Assembly: GCA_948474755.1 (NCBI GenBank)
Contig: CAOLHI010000073.1
Span: 248,001 to 312,000 of the forward strand
Origin: Ctenosaura bakeri
Lineage: Eukaryota; Chordata; Lepidosauria; Squamata; Iguanidae
DNA length: 64,000 nucleotides
Direction of reading: 5' to 3'
Shown: piece after piece, positions 1 to 12,320 of the stretch
Layout of the letters: each line of letters begins with the position of its first letter
How positions within the stretch are numbered: the stretch's first letter is position 1
Position numbers and translations under genes: made by a program
Notes under the pieces: model-generated
Database searches by the model: none
What the model was told of the DNA's origin: nothing
The model's input: only the letters and a program-made list of their open reading frames with translations

Positions 1-1543
1 TATGACCTTACCATGCCTAGGAGGTGTTTTCTGGCCTAATTTCATAACACAGTGTTTGGCCAGCCTCTTGGCCAGCCTGGCTATACAGCCATAGCAGGGT
101 ACATTTTATATTTTATATCAATTTAAATGTATGCCAGTTAAACCATATCAAACACGGGGATTTACAGCTGCTAACAGGATCAATGTACAAAGGTGGGAGG
201 AACGTGAAACCAACAAGACAATTTGATCACCATGCTTTCATTGAAGCTCATTGTGGACTGTCTACATAGGGCTAGTCAGAGGTTCAAATAGAAGCTTTGC
301 ACCAGCATCATGGAAAAATTCTTAGGGGCCCGTTCAAAGTGGTATTCTATTCTTGAGTGAACATAAAATGACATTTTGTACAGGTTAAGGCTGGCTACAT
401 TATGTGACATTTGCTCTTACACTGGTGGGAATCAGTCCTGATAAGAATTTTTTGACTTTTATTTTACCTGTGCATTGCCTCATATTTTTATTGAGTGGAA
501 AGGATGATCCAAATACTTGCAAAATAAATCACAAGTCCACATGGCAGGGAGAATTTAATCACCATACCTCATTTCCCTGCATTACTGTTATATAAGATGC
601 AGTAAAGTTCTCCCTATGGTGTGCACAGACAGTCCAGACAAATGGCTTGCACCATAGTTGTTTGTACTGCCTGTTGAGTCCTCAGTATTCATACATCAAA
701 GGTAAGCAAATCTGGATTTTGGAGCAAGTATATTTCCTATCAATTTTCTGTATTCTACAACCACTGCCTAGCCATTTGAGAACTGTTTTAAGCATGAAAT
801 AGCATGTTTTCAATATTCTACCCAACTACTGATAATGACTATCTCTCTGTCCTTTAAGTTTGTCCAGTTTTGAAATTCAGCTGTGTATTGCCACTTATTA
901 CTACTTTTTTTACAAGGAAGTTTCAAAACACAATGATTTAAAATACTTCATTTTAAACCTGCTGTGTGGTAGCTTGATGGATGGCCTTCTCATTGTAGCT
1001 AATGCCAAAAGGATAAGTAATTCTTTCTGGCTTACTTTTGCTGATTTTCTGTCCATAATTTTACTAACATTGATCATGTCCCCTGCTGTTTCTTCTTCCT
1101 GTTTACGGAAGGTGCTCAGTACCTCTGATTATTTTTCTTGCTATACACTGTATTTTTCCAGTATTACTCCATCCTTTCTGAGATGGGATTATCAAATCTG
1201 TAAACAGTATGTGAGCTGTGGACACATCGTTTATTTATACAACATTTATCTTTAAAAAAATAGTTGCAGTTCATTGAGTAGATGCTTTCAGAAAGTTACT
1301 GACAACAAGTTCAAGGCCTCTTTTGAATGCTGGTCAGTCTGGACCCCAGTCTTGGAAATCAGCTTCACTCCACACAGTGGGACTTGTTTCCAAGTAAGCC
1401 TGCACAAAATCAGGCTGTATGCTCTAGGATGCTTTACTCAATGGAATGTTTTTTATTTTTAGCATTTTATCCATAAAATGGATGCAAACTCAACAAACAG
1501 AACACTCAGTCTCTAGAACACAAAATGTACACTATGATCATAT
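1..1543. other. Unique AT-rich DNA, no gene seen
   Basis: No splice-flanked exon, domain or known repeat is recognisable. A 131-codon open frame at 860-1255 resembles no protein family I know and is probably chance in AT-rich sequence. A short tandem duplication of a GGCCAGCCT-containing 12-mer lies near 58-80. Confidence 0.6.
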
Positions 1544-1953
1544 ACAACTTTCCACACCTTACCTTCTTGCGTCCAGTCGTGATCCCAGCAGTGCTTCTGC
1601 CAGGAAGGGAGTCCAACAGAAATGCTCCCCTCCATATAGGACTGGCTCCCTGTGGAAGGGAGAGTGATGGACACATCTCTTCCTTCCGCAGCGCAGCCAG
1701 GCACTATCCCATGCTGCACTGGGGCAGGAAACAACTCCATCACACTTTTGGGCCTTCTGCAGGGCAGGTAAGTATGGGATTGTTGCATGATCGGGGTCAT
1801 TGATGGGGAAAACTGAGCAGTGATTTACCCCACTATTGTGCCAGTTGGTGACGGGAGAAGGACAGGACCATGACAACGTCTTGTGGAAGCATTGTTGTGG
1901 TCCCCCTCCTCTCCTATCCCATGCCGGGACCAGAGCCTCCTGTGGAAAGGCCC
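1544..1953 (-). mobile_element. Palindromic DNA element, divergent family B variant
   Basis: The left end has a decayed terminal motif (ACTTTCCACACCTTACC) and the right end reads GTGGAAAGGCCC, an inverted copy of it. The centre at about 1680-1730 holds the CTTCC...GGAAG hairpin, with GCAGCGCAGCC facing GGCTGC-like sequence, seen in the other family B elements of the window. It is non-coding and old, and no target duplication can be read. Overlapping open frames on both strands are a by-product of its palindromic composition. Confidence 0.55.
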
Positions 1954-3428
1954 TTTGTATTCAGCTGGTATAAGAAATTCAGAATTCATATTTCAAATTC
2001 TGGATAATTTACAATACATTTTCAATAACCATGTAGAAGAGTATGAGAGAACATATAGCTAAATAGAAAGATTTTAGGAAACTGTTTAGTCCTAGAAACA
2101 GTTTAAGGAGACATTCAAAGCAATCAGAACTCAATGTCACAAAAGCTTCCTAATTTTTGACAACAATCATATAAGGGCTACAGATCTGTTTGTGTTTTGT
2201 GGAAATTTCAAGTTTCTTTGAAGCTAAACTCTTTGGCAGAATGCTAATTCTTAGAGTATGAATGGCTCTGATAAGGACCTAATAATATTGTTCTAAGCAT
2301 AAATGAGTCTGAACAGAATAGTGTTTTGCATTCTAAAGTTATGATAACTATCATCATATATTGAAAATGTTAATATTTCAAAGGACACATGGATGGATTT
2401 AGAAATTCAAGCCAAAGTTCCAAAGAGAGGTGGACCAGCTTATTCTTCAAGATTTGTTGGGTCAAGCTAACAAAGAATTATTTTATGCTGCCCTTGGGTG
2501 ACTGGTTTTGGCATTTGGCCACCAATTCACTAAGCAAGCTTGACCTCTACTTTCCATCTCATTTCGGGTGAAACAAATTTATTCTCAGCTCGCCCATGGA
2601 GCCACAACTCTATTTATTTGTGAGATTCCTGACGGGTTGGCCAGAAACCCTGGAGGGGGGAGTGTTTGTTGAAGGTTTGTTTTGGATTGGTGTGTGTTGC
2701 AAAGGCGAGTCTGTTGCATCAGGTTCCTTCTCTAAAGCAATTCACTGTGTGGGGACTCACAAGAGCAATCTCTGTTTCAAGTAGATGAAAATCCCAGTGA
2801 AAGGCTGTAGAAACATATCTAATAACTATGCTAATAAACACCATGTACTTAATAAAAATAATAAAACAGAACGAACTATTTGAACTAATACACACTGGAG
2901 ACAGAACCAGATTGAAAGGTAGGTGAAAATGAACTTTATTAATTAAATGCATGTCCACACTGAATGGGGCCTTTTACAGCAGCACGGAACCCTGCTTCTT
3001 ATCTGTTCTTCAGACCATATCGCCTTATTAGTAACTCTTAACTTTTTCAAGATCATAATGGATTTTGATTAAATCCACTCAAAACTGCATGGCTGCTTCC
3101 CTTCATTAGATATTTTTTGGTGGCTCCACCATGAATCAGCAATTTTTCAGACTATTAAGATACTATCTGCATATTAAGACACAGGCAAAGTAAGTCATGA
3201 GAAACTGCCATTGAAAACAATGGAACAAAATAGCTGCAATTGCCTTAAGGCGTACTGCTTAAAAATAGGCCTAGATAGTGACAATGAAGGCCAGCTTAGG
3301 TTCCGCTCCAGAAACCCCAACAGACCCACTAGCTCTTCACATGCTATCCTCCCCATATAGCAACACAGAGTTATCTCACAGTGACTACAGGAAATAGTTC
3401 TTTTTCATTTCTGTAGATTGTTGCTTTT
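1954..3428. other. Unique AT-rich DNA, no gene seen
   Basis: No repeat, exon or regulatory motif can be supported. The short open frames in this stretch have no recognisable similarity. Confidence 0.55.
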
Positions 3429-3655
3429 GTGTCTCTTCAAGTAATTTCTGACTTATGATGACCCTAAGGCAAACCTATCACAGAATTTTTCCTGGCAAGA
3501 TTTGTTCATAGGGGGCTTGCTTTTGCTTTCCTCTGAGACTGAGAGTGTATGAGTTGCCCAAGGTCATCCAGTGGGTTTCCATGGTCTGACAGTGATTTGA
3601 ACCCTGTTCTCCAGTCATGGTCCAGTGATCAAACCACTACACCATGATGGCTCCT
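3429..3655 (-). mobile_element. Sauria-type tRNA-derived SINE
   Basis: Read on the minus strand it has the tRNA-like head with A box and B box (the GGTTCAAAT-type box is visible as its complement near 3597-3605), then the body, then a tail whose complement at 3433-3455 (CAAGTAATTTCTGACTTATG) matches the BovB 3' end. That tail is the hallmark of Sauria SINEs, which use BovB reverse transcriptase in trans. It is near full length and diverged. The head is SINE, not a functional tRNA gene. Confidence 0.85.
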
Positions 3656-3829
3656 GCTGATTCTGTAAGCAAAACCTTAGAAGCTAGTGTCAGGATGCTG
3701 CTTTAGTTTCACACATACTTAAGCAAGCAGAAATTAACCCAACGATGAATGCTAACAGGGTGAGATCAGGAAAAGGCCTAGAGAAAATGGGATGGGGTCC
3801 TACATGTGAGTCAAGAGCAGGACCATTTG

Positions 3830-4310
3830 CAATAACAATTACCATCTAGTTAATTTTGACTTAGGAGATCCTATGAATAGGAGACCTCCAAGATCCCCAA
3901 TCATCAGCTGCCCTGCTGAGGTCTTGCAGACTCAGGGTTGTAATTGAGTCTATCCACTTGCAGTGTGGTCTTCCTCTTTTCCTACTGCCTCCTTCCATTA
4001 TCTTTTCTTATTAGTTGTGTCTTCTTAGGATATGTCCAAAGTACAACCGTCTCAGATTAGTTGTCTTGACTTCTAGAGGGAGTTCAGGCTTAGTTTGCTC
4101 TAGGAACCATTTACCTGTCTTTTTGGCAGTCTACAGTATCCATAGTATTCTCCTCCAGCATCACATTTCAGTGAATTGATTTTCTTCCTATGAGTTTTCT
4201 TCACTGTCCAACTTTTACAGTCATACATAGAAACTGGAAATATGATGGCATGGACAATCCTGACTTTGGCATTCAATGATACACCCTTACACTTGAGAAA
4301 TAAAATTAAT
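3830..4310 (-). mobile_element. BovB (RTE) LINE, 3' fragment
   Basis: The minus strand reads through the C-terminal part of the BovB polyprotein: residues equivalent to KVRIVHAIIFPVSM, then a CxSWTVKK-type motif, then a W/YCRLPK block, then the 3' UTR. Stops and frameshifts are present, so it is a fossil. A parallel copy of the same region lies at 48535-49262. BovB is common in squamates and supplies the machinery for Sauria SINEs. Confidence 0.8.
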
Positions 4311-4339
4311 TGTTTGTTTCTAAGAGCTGAATCTCCTTT

Positions 4340-4875
4340 TGAAACTCAGTGCTCCACATACAGGAGCACCTCTTGCCTCCTAAGCCGCCTTGAAGCCAGC
4401 TACAGAGCTTCTGTGACAAGTTCCACCCTGGCTCTAACCATCTCCACATGCAAGGGTAGGTGGGATTTTTAAAACTGAGTTGTGACAATGTCTCAACTCT
4501 TCTGAAAACTTTATGTGAGATGTTAAAATTACATGGAAGTGTCCTGAGTTAGAAGGGCAGGAAATGGCAGCTCCAGTACTACCTAATTTGGACACTGGAA
4601 GGAAATATGTGTGAAACTCACATCCTTATGCTAAATGGTCCAGCAAGAAAGTGATGCTAGGATGCGAAGTTCCTTAAAATGCCAACAGGTTATGTGCCTA
4701 AAACTGTCACTGAAGTGAATGGGAGAGGGACACATCCCTACATAGAGAACAAATGTATAATGACAGAAGGAGAGGGCTAGGCTAGAACTCTTCTCTTGGG
4801 GAGAGGGGATGAGTTTGTGAGTGAATGTATGAAACATTCAGTCATATGACTGCCTGCAAGTATAGTATAGATGTA
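4340..4875 (+). repeat. Unclassified dispersed repeat, family F, copy 1
   Basis: The stretch from GACAAGTTCCACCCTGGCTC (about 4419) to the palindrome CAGTCATATGACTG (about 4840) recurs inverted at 13770-14215 with roughly 80 percent similarity by eye. No coding capacity is visible. It could be an LTR or DNA transposon; the ends are not resolved. Confidence 0.65.
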
Positions 4876-4887
4876 GTATAGTCCCTG

Positions 4888-4946
4888 GGCCCTTTCAAAC
4901 TATACAATTATAGCACTGCTATTCCACTTTAACTGCCATCTTTGAG
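4888..4946 (+). mobile_element. Left arm of an A2-type palindromic element
   Basis: GGGCCCTTTCAAACTATACA followed by ATTATAGCACTGCTATTCCA matches the left terminus of the A2 elements at 13522 and 47587. The right arm is missing, so this is a truncated copy. Confidence 0.55.
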
Positions 4947-5533
4947 ACTCTAAGAACAGAGGCTAGGAGTCTACATGAGAGCAGTATAATGGAAAGCCTC
5001 AACAACATAGGAGTACGAGGTCACCACTGCTTACTGTTGTGCATGTGGCAGTTGCCATGGGGGGCAACATAGCAAATTCTTGTGCATATGGCCCAATTCA
5101 TGAGCAGCAAAACTGTCAAATTGCTCACACTATGGTCTTTGATGGGATTGGTTTGACACAATAGAATCCTGGCCTCAGCTGGAAGTGAACCCTTACTAAA
5201 GGAGCTCAAATTTCTCAGCCTAAGGTCTACCATCCATGAGACCTGTTTGGAAAGAAGAATGATGAGCTGATGCATGCCTGCTCTGAATCAGGACCTGCCT
5301 GTTGCTCAAGGAAATGGTTGCTCAGTTGTTGCCCAGCTACTGCAACACTTTCTTTGAACTAGTTCCTTGGCTTGAGATTCCTGCCCTGGTAACTTAGCTA
5401 GACAGCTCTGTTGATGCTTGAGCAATCTAAACCTTGCCAAACCCTAAACCTTGCTCCTTGTCCTGCTGGACAGCTCCTCTGCTTTGCCAGAGACTTCTTG
5501 GAAGAAAAGGACGCCATAGGTCAAAGGAAATAC
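4947..5533. other. Unique DNA, no gene seen
   Basis: Nothing recognisable. An 84-codon frame on the minus strand has no family resemblance. Confidence 0.5.
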
Positions 5534-5995
5534 AGTCAGCCTTCCACATTTGTGGGTTTCCCTTTCATAGATTTGACTGTTTATGAGTTTCTCCACACAT
5601 ACACACACCCCACCACAGCAAGTGCTGCTTTTCTGGAGGAACCTTCCCTCTCAGCAGGTCCAGTCAGGCTATGCAGCAATTTTAAAAACCCTCTCCCTTC
5701 TCCACCATCTGCTGCCTTGCCAGCTAAGGATGTCTCACAGCCCAACTTCTCAGCTCCACAAACCCTTCCCCAGTGGTCCACACACATCCAAGGAAGGAGA
5801 TGGGCAAGAGAGAAGAAGTATAGGACCACCATACCGACCCATCCCCTTTCCCTCTTCTTTTCCTGACCTGGATGCCAGCTCTCCCCACCGTGCCTCATCC
5901 CGCTTCCTACAGAAACAAACACACACATTTTGATATTTGTGGTTTTTCCACTTTGTGCCCCTAATCCTAGTGAAAGTGGAAGGCACTGCACTGCA
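5534..5995 (+). mobile_element. Family D element, pyrimidine-rich, copy 1
   Basis: It starts with CAGCCTTCCACATTTGTGGG and ends near GTGAAAGTGGAAGGC, giving short inverted termini (GCCTTCCAC). The same sequence recurs inverted at 47815-48288 and a relative is at 10480-10917. The internal sequence is C/T-rich and therefore throws long open frames on both strands. These are not genes: the frames are not conserved between the copies. Confidence 0.6.
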
Positions 5996-6571
5996 GTGTA
6001 GTGGACTACATCACAATGTGTTCCCAAACTGATTAAGCAGGAAAGACATGTGATTGGCTCTTGCTTTGTACCGTTCAATGCAAATGCTCTTTCCCAATAC
6101 TATACGATGTTGCTATGAGTCGTTTTTCTGTATATCTGCAGAGGACTATTGTGAGTGTAAATAAGATAAAGATTGTAAAGAATTGAGAACATCAAGGCTG
6201 CTGCTGCAATCCAGCCTTCTTTAATATGTGCATAAATCTCTATGCATGTTTTTTTTTTTAAATGCCTTCAAAAATAGCTGCTGGTTCAAATGAGCTTATT
6301 ATTGCTATTGTTATTGCTGCTTTTGCTGTTGCTGCAAACTCCAAGATGCCATATGCCGTGAGTCATAGTGTGGATGACACTCTTGAAGAAGAGCTTTAGA
6401 TGAGGGAAAATATAAAGTTTCATACAGGAATGAATAGTTTCTCCCTATCTGTTGCAGTACATTCAGTTGTCTGCCAGGCCTTGATTTACGCTTGCAAAGG
6501 TTATGTATGCTTAAATTTAGAGGAAGCACACAGAATGTGCATTGAGAAAATGTGAGTTTGTGTTTCTCCAA
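5996..6571. other. Unique AT-rich DNA
   Basis: No repeat or exon recognised. Confidence 0.5.
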
Positions 6572-6606
6572 AGCAGCAGCAGCAGCGGCGGCAGCAGCAG
6601 CAGCTT
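6572..6606. repeat. Short (CAG)n/(CGG)n triplet tract
   Basis: AGCAGCAGCAGCGGCGGCAG and following CAG units, about 11 triplets. On the minus strand it reads as a poly-alanine run inside a 140-codon frame, with no other protein signature around it. Confidence 0.85.
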
Positions 6607-7439
6607 GAGCAATTAATACCCTCATACAGCATCTCATCTTGTGTGGGTGATTACAGACATCATGTCGTTCATCCTCATTACTTAAAACATAGAAGCAGGG
6701 ATGAGCAGCCCCAGAGGGTGTACATCCAAACATAAATGTTGTTGCAAGAACCCTGAGTGGATTGTAGACTCTTAACAGAAATGATTCTTGGCGTTAATAC
6801 TAGCTCTTATTATGAGGAGTTGGGCTAGTGTTTTGTAAGCAGTTTCGATCCAGCTAAATTGTATTCTGTAAAAACAGTGTCTGAGAAGAAAATGGAGCAG
6901 TGCAAGCAGACAGAAGACTCTAATGGCTTCTACCTTTAGGGAAAAGCAGGAAGTGACAATTTTGGAGGGGAGATGTGTGTAGCTATGCTTAATCCTGCCT
7001 TGAGCTACAGTTTCTCCACTCCATTTGCTTCAGAACAATCTCTCCTCTTTCCCATCAGGGCTTTTGGACTTTTAATTTCAGTATTTGTCCAAGGTCTAGA
7101 AAACAATCTCAGAACTTGAACAACAATCTTGGCAGAGTGGGTATTAATTGATTTCTGACACTGAGTGACACATCAGCAAAGATTTTACTGTGTTTCATGG
7201 TAAGCTTATTTCTTTTCCTCATATGAATGTGAAATCTTCACAGATTATGCAGGTAGACAGACTATCTTGCAATATTTCATTGTCCCATTTGTTTTTCGTG
7301 GCAGTGCTCATCAAGTGTAGACTTGGAGAAATACTGTATATTAAATTTAGCCACTGACACCCCCTTTCCTACCTGCTTCAGAGATAATTCTAATGGGTTT
7401 GACTATAATTTAGTGTGTGAATGCTCTGGCAGCTTTTTC
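6607..7439. other. Unique DNA, no gene seen
   Basis: No repeat recognised. It lies beside the candidate conserved block at 7440-7900. Confidence 0.5.
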
Positions 7440-7900
7440 CTCCCAGGCCGGTCTAGCTTGGTGCTTTCTGTGGGCAAAGCGATATGAGTGAAATATGGAA
7501 GGAGACAGAGAGGAAGTATAGTTAGTATTCATTCATTGCTTATGTTGTACAGGCTGTCAGAACTAATGAAATTTTATGACAGACGGGCAGCGATCAGTTT
7601 CCTGGCGTTATTTATCTTACTTGCTCCTGGCTCTATGCACCTGATGATTTTTCATTCATCTTCGGGGGAAAAAAATGCCAAGATGACGAAGCACAGACTT
7701 CACCTATCCACATACAACTAGCAAATTCTATCAGGGTGCAAATATAATTAGCAATCATCTGACGAGAGCGCTGTAAAAAAAGGCAAGAGGAACGTTTTAT
7801 CTCACAGATTCCTCCAGAAGCATTCTACAGAATAATTTTTTGTCTCTTATCCTTCCATTTGATGATGACTTTCTAAACATTTCCAAAACTGTTTCATGAC
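7440..7900. promoter_or_regulatory. Candidate conserved non-coding element
   Basis: This is repeat-free sequence with balanced composition and several CpGs (ACGGGCAGCGATCAG, CTGACGAGAGCGCTG) in an otherwise CpG-poor region. It contains homeodomain-like cores (CTAATGA, ATAATTAG) and an inverted pair CTGTCA (7554-7559) and TGACAG (7577-7582) of the kind bound by TALE homeodomain proteins. A 77-codon frame at 7488-7721 shows no codon bias or known domain. The enhancer role is inference; conservation could not be measured here. Confidence 0.4.
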
Positions 7901-9408
7901 TGAGGGTTCTTTCCCTTACTCCCACCCACCGTTTCTCCTCTCAGCATAACAGATGTTTGCAAACACATTATTCAGATTAAGGAATCTGCGGCTTCCCATT
8001 TATGCCATTAATTACAAAAAGTGTCACCAAAGGATGACATACTCATTTGTAATAGCTTTGAAGTAGATGATCCAAACTGATACAAAGCATATGAGTAAAA
8101 CTAATTCTAATCTCCAACTATTAATAAAAAGAGACATGGATTGGAGGAGGAGGACAGCAGAAATGTATTGTACAAAGAAAAAAAAGTGGTTCTGAAGATT
8201 ACAGTTCTTCTGGAATTCCTCCTATGGTTGCTGTTTCTATGGCTGGGTTTTGAACCAATGAAGTGAGTTGCTTGGTATTCATCTAGTGTGTCTATATTAG
8301 AAGAAAAACTGAAGCCACATCACAGGACTACATTTTTGTTGTCCCTTCATTTAATCCGCCTTGCACTTTGCAATACAGATTGCAAAGAATGGAATATTTT
8401 CATATATGTCATGATTTCACATTGATTAGTCTGAATTTTAAATTTTCATCCATTTTTTAAAAAAATTGAAAGTGTCCATGAAAGTGTTAATTTTCTGTCC
8501 CATTCATTAGTTTTTAACATTCCTGTTATATTTCACCATTTGTTCATTTGTTTTCCAGTAATTCAGTTAGGTTGTCCATAGTTTTATATTTAAAATCTGG
8601 TTTCTAACACATGGTGAAAGATCTTATTTAATACTGTAAATGCACTGCAGCTGATATCAAAACTGTTTGACCACTGAAATCAAAACTATACGGAGAAAGA
8701 GAAAGCAGTTTTTTTCTCCCTGACCTTTCATTCTATTTTATCATTTTCCTAATTTTAGGGCTATAAACATGCTCATTTTACTTTTGTATGCTTCCCCTGT
8801 GTTTTAAACATATATAAATTGTAAGGACAGATGATGATGAATAACCCTAATCAATAGATTCCTGATTTCTACGTTAATTAACCAACGTGCTGCTCTGCAC
8901 AATAAACATCTAGTAGTTGGCGTTTTGTTAGTGAGGTACACAGTCTACTTTACACCTGCATATGTTTTTTTGTTTTGTTTTTGGTTCTTGTAGAGATTGG
9001 TATTCTCTTCCACCTACTATAACAACCAAAGTCCTTTCCCCCAAACTCACTATTCGGTCACAGCAGCCCCTTCCATGGCCATTCTGTGGCTGGTGGAGTG
9101 TGGGGTGGGGATCACAGAAGCATCTGGGTATGTCCGTGTATCCAGATGCAGTATTCAGGGGACAGTGATGGATTTCCTTGTGCTTCGGTGGCATATCCCA
9201 ATACATTTCTGATCACCCCGTCCCACCTTGGAAGTGCTGGGGAGGGGTGTAGTGGCTAAACAGACAGCCTGGGGGTTGTTTGGAGGAGATAGGAGTCCTG
9301 CATACAGAACTCTTACACCATGCTGTGCTCTACAGAATTTCAGTCAATATTTCTTATACATGGTAACCTGATCTCCACTATTTATATTGGCCAGTACAGA
9401 GAGTCAAA
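7901..9408. other. Unique AT-rich DNA, no gene seen
   Basis: No known repeat or exon. Overlapping frames on both strands at about 8930-9210 have no family resemblance. Confidence 0.5.
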
Positions 9409-9610
9409 GGCCATTTCCGCCCTACCCTGTTATAGTGCTATTATTCTTCATTCAACATCCTGAAGAATCCTGGGGTTTGCAGTTTAGGGAGGGACCTTTA
9501 GAATTCTCAGCCAGAGAGCATTTTGGCCTCAGTAAACTACAGACCCCAGAATTTCACAGGATGTTGAAAGTGGAATAATAGCACTATAACAATGTAGTGA
9601 GGAAATGGCC
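9409..9610. mobile_element. Palindromic MITE, family A (202 bp)
   Basis: Begins GGCCATTTCCGCC and ends GAGGAAATGGCC. The two halves are near-perfect inverted copies (TATAGTGCTATTATTC and CAACATCCTG on the left, CAGGATGTTGAAAG and GGAATAATAGCACTATA on the right), so the whole element is a long hairpin. It is flanked by AAA on both sides (9406-9408, 9611-9613), a 3-bp target duplication. It is non-autonomous and encodes nothing. Confidence 0.85.
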
Positions 9611-9792
9611 AAACATGCCAGTGCTAAGGGACTTCTCTAGTCTCTTTTTTGTCAAACCAAACCTAGCTAATTCCAACCCTCCCTGCATAACTGTAAGTAC
9701 ACAGTGGGGCTCTTCCACTTCTTTGGGCCTAAGTTAGAATTTAAATGCTAATATGAACTCAGATCCCCTTGTGTCATCTTTGAAAAAAAAAA

Positions 9793-9985
9793 TTATCCAC
9801 AGCATCATAGATATGGAAGAGACTTCAAAGGCCATCTAGTTCAACTCCCTCCAGTGTAGCAGTGCTGTGCAGGAATCCACTGCTGAAGCATCTCTGAGAG
9901 GCAGCCATCCAACCTCTACTTAAAAACCTCCAAGGAAAAAGAGTCCACCAGCCTCCTCAACAGCTATTCCACTGTCTCAGCCTTC
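9793..9985 (-). mobile_element. CR1 LINE, 3' UTR fragment
   Basis: The plus strand reads ATCATAGATATGGAAGAGAC, then CATCTAGTTCAACTCCCT, then CATCCAACCTCTACTTAAAA, then CCTCCAAGGAAAAAGAGTCC. This is the complement of the CR1 3' UTR and ends in the characteristic octamer-like terminus at 9793. It is severely 5' truncated. Confidence 0.8.
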
Positions 9986-10479
9986 TCTGTCAGGGGCCAG
10001 ATGGGCCAGCTTAGCTCATCCCTACTTATCGTAACCTCCTAGGCCATCTGTGGCCTAAATACCAAAATCTGGAAACCACTGCTTCAGAGACATCAGGAAA
10101 ATTAGCCCTGAATCTCATCCATTTTATCACTGAAAAGGTTCCCATTGATATCAATTAGTAGAAAAGGTAGGATGATTTATTTGCCCCAAATGATTATTTG
10201 TCTGATGAATGGGATAGTAAAAGAAGTCTTTGGATCATATGGAAAATATACTTCTTAAGTGTCCCATAAGGTGAGAAGCAAAAGTTGGAAATAATGCATT
10301 ATAAGAAATGACTTTAACGTGTTGGGAAGGATGAAGGGTGGATGGAAATAAGGGTGCAACATTACTCTAACAAAGTGAGCTGATTATTGGTAATGTAACT
10401 TTTTGTATAACTCTTACTTGTTACTTTCTCTGATTGCTTTTCAGGAGTAAAATGCTTGGATGGCATTTTGAGGTGCTTT
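9986..10479. other. Unique DNA
   Basis: Nothing recognised beyond AT-rich sequence. Confidence 0.5.
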
Positions 10480-10917
10480 AATGGAGCAAGGAAGGAAGAG
10501 TAACAATTCCATTTGTATGGTAACTTTCCCCATTCCTTTCCTTCCCTGGATTTTCTCCCTCCCCTTCCCATGCATTTTGCCCCAGAGTGGAGAACTCCCA
10601 TTGAGACAAAACAGAAGGGAATGGGGGATAGCCTTCCAAGAGCCTTCCTTTCTTCGTCCAAAGGTTCCCCCCTCCCATTCCCATCCATTGTCTCTGCACT
10701 GGGACAAGATGCATGGGAAGGAGGAAGGGGGAACTCTGAAGGAGGAAAGAGGGCGCTTGGGAGATTGCCCCCTCCCCATTTTCTTCTGTTTTGCATGGGA
10801 ATGAGAAGGTGGGCAGCCCCAGCAGGGAATGGGAGGGGGAGCAGATGAGGGAGTTATTCATGACTGTTCCACTTTCATGAGGGTTCTACGCCCCAAACCC
10901 TTGTGAATGTGGAGGGA
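10480..10917 (+). mobile_element. Family D-related palindromic element
   Basis: The right end (GACTGTTCCACTTTCATGAG, then CCCTTGTGAATGTGGAGGG) matches the end of the family D copy at 47815-48288 on the opposite strand. The interior folds back: CCCTTCCCATGCATTTTG in the left half opposes CAAGATGCATGGGAAGGAGG in the right half. This symmetry produces five overlapping open frames on both strands, none of which is a gene. Confidence 0.55.
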
Positions 10918-10919
10918 GG

Positions 10920-10920
10920 A

Positions 10921-10954
<34 letters not shown>

Positions 10955-10970
10955 ATATATATATATATTC
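10920..10970. repeat. Compound microsatellite (CT)n(GT)n(AT)n
   Basis: Three adjoining dinucleotide runs in the order CT, GT, AT, starting immediately after the family D element. Confidence 0.95.
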
Positions 10971-11880
10971 TCAAAAAAAATCTTTTAAAAATAATTGTTT
11001 GTTTCAGGTAGCTGGAAAAAAAAGAAGAAAAGAAATGAAAAGCCAGACATTCAAAAGAAAACTACTGGATCCATCAACGCCATTAACAAAGTCAGCTAAG
11101 TCATGTTCTGAGTAGGCCCTCTGTTATGTTAGCATGTTCAACAGAGCAAGCTAAGTTAAAGGTTGGCTAAAACCCCAAGTCTCATTGCTCTGAATGGGTC
11201 TGAATGGGTCTCCTTTAAGCACAAGTAAGCCAGGATCTAGCCTTCTGATTCCAAAGCCATCATTCTGAACCTGCAGGGAAAACTGCTGATCTCTGTCAAA
11301 ATACCAAAGCCAGAACCTTAAATATCTTCAGGGTTTTTAATTTGGATATAGGCACAGATTGACTCACTCTTTCCTAGGCTAATCATTTCATAATATCCTT
11401 AAGCCCCATGGAATGCCACTCCCTGAATAAATTTTGTTCCTGCATTAAATGTGGACTTAACACTTATCCCTGTATAACATCAGTGGTCCTTAAAAGGGAA
11501 AAAGAAAGACTGCACCCAGGCACCCCTTCCATCGCCCAGGGACTTGAATCATAGCCTCAGACTCAACACCTCCTATGCCTTTCTTCACTCCAAAGCATCC
11601 TAATAAACCTGCATATTTTCCATTGACCCTTTAGCACGATAAAAAAAATTAATAATAATACACTTATTAATCTTAGTGAAAGAGGAGGCTTTCATTGCTA
11701 TCTCTGAAAAAAATGCAGATAAAAAAGTTTCCTGGAATGGGAGTGAACAGAAGCAAAAAGAGAATGGCTGGCTGGCTGGATATAGATAGATACACAGATA
11801 CATAGAATTGTTGGGTTTAATTGCTTCTAAGGCCTGTGCTGTCATTCCCGGCTGCCAACGTCTACAAGGTTTAATTCTCT
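10971..11880. other. Unique AT-rich DNA
   Basis: Contains only a short AATAAT run (about 11640-11660), a small GCTGGCTGG/ATAGATAGA tract (11767-11800) and a tandem GAATGGGTCT pair near 11190-11210. No gene seen. Confidence 0.5.
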
Positions 11881-12250
11881 AATTGACATTTTCATGGAAA
11901 GGCTTCACCTTTCCTACTAGTCAGCTTCAGAATGAATGTTCTCTCATAACATAGACATCTGCCCTCTGGACTAACCTTTCCTGACGCTGCATCAACAGAG
12001 TAATGCTAATAAAAATATCCATCTGTGCTTCAAGATAAACAAAGCATTAATACACCAAACTGTGGCTTAGATTATATTAGAGCCAGCTTTAATGATATTA
12101 CACATCTGTTAGGGTGTATTTCCCGTCCAGGCGTGCTTGTTGCTCAGCCTGTCTCTCTCCTCTGATATCTTTATAAGGAGAGAAAAAAGAGACCACATTC
12201 CCCTTGGTCGGTTTAGCTTCTGTCACAGAAGCAACAGACCTTGTTCACAA
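11881..12250. promoter_or_regulatory. Candidate conserved non-coding element
   Basis: Repeat-free. It carries AT-rich factor-type cores (CTAATAAAAATATCC, GCATTAATAC) and CpG-containing stretches (CCCGTCCAGGCGTGC) unusual for this locus. It could equally be unique neutral DNA. No reading frame supports an exon. Confidence 0.3.
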
Positions 12251-12320
12251 AAAGCCTTGCTTCCAACAGTGTCCCATACTTAAGGTAGGTCATCAGGATT
12301 AAAAGCAGTAAGTAAAACTT

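Noticed and set aside
6311..6733. A 140-codon minus-strand frame with a poly-alanine run
   Set aside because: The run is only the (CAG)n/(CGG)n tract read in one frame; no domain, splice signal or other protein signature surrounds it.
10362..10861. Five overlapping frames of 107-144 codons on both strands
   Set aside because: They come from a symmetrical, skewed family D-like element; mirror frames on both strands are expected from a palindrome.
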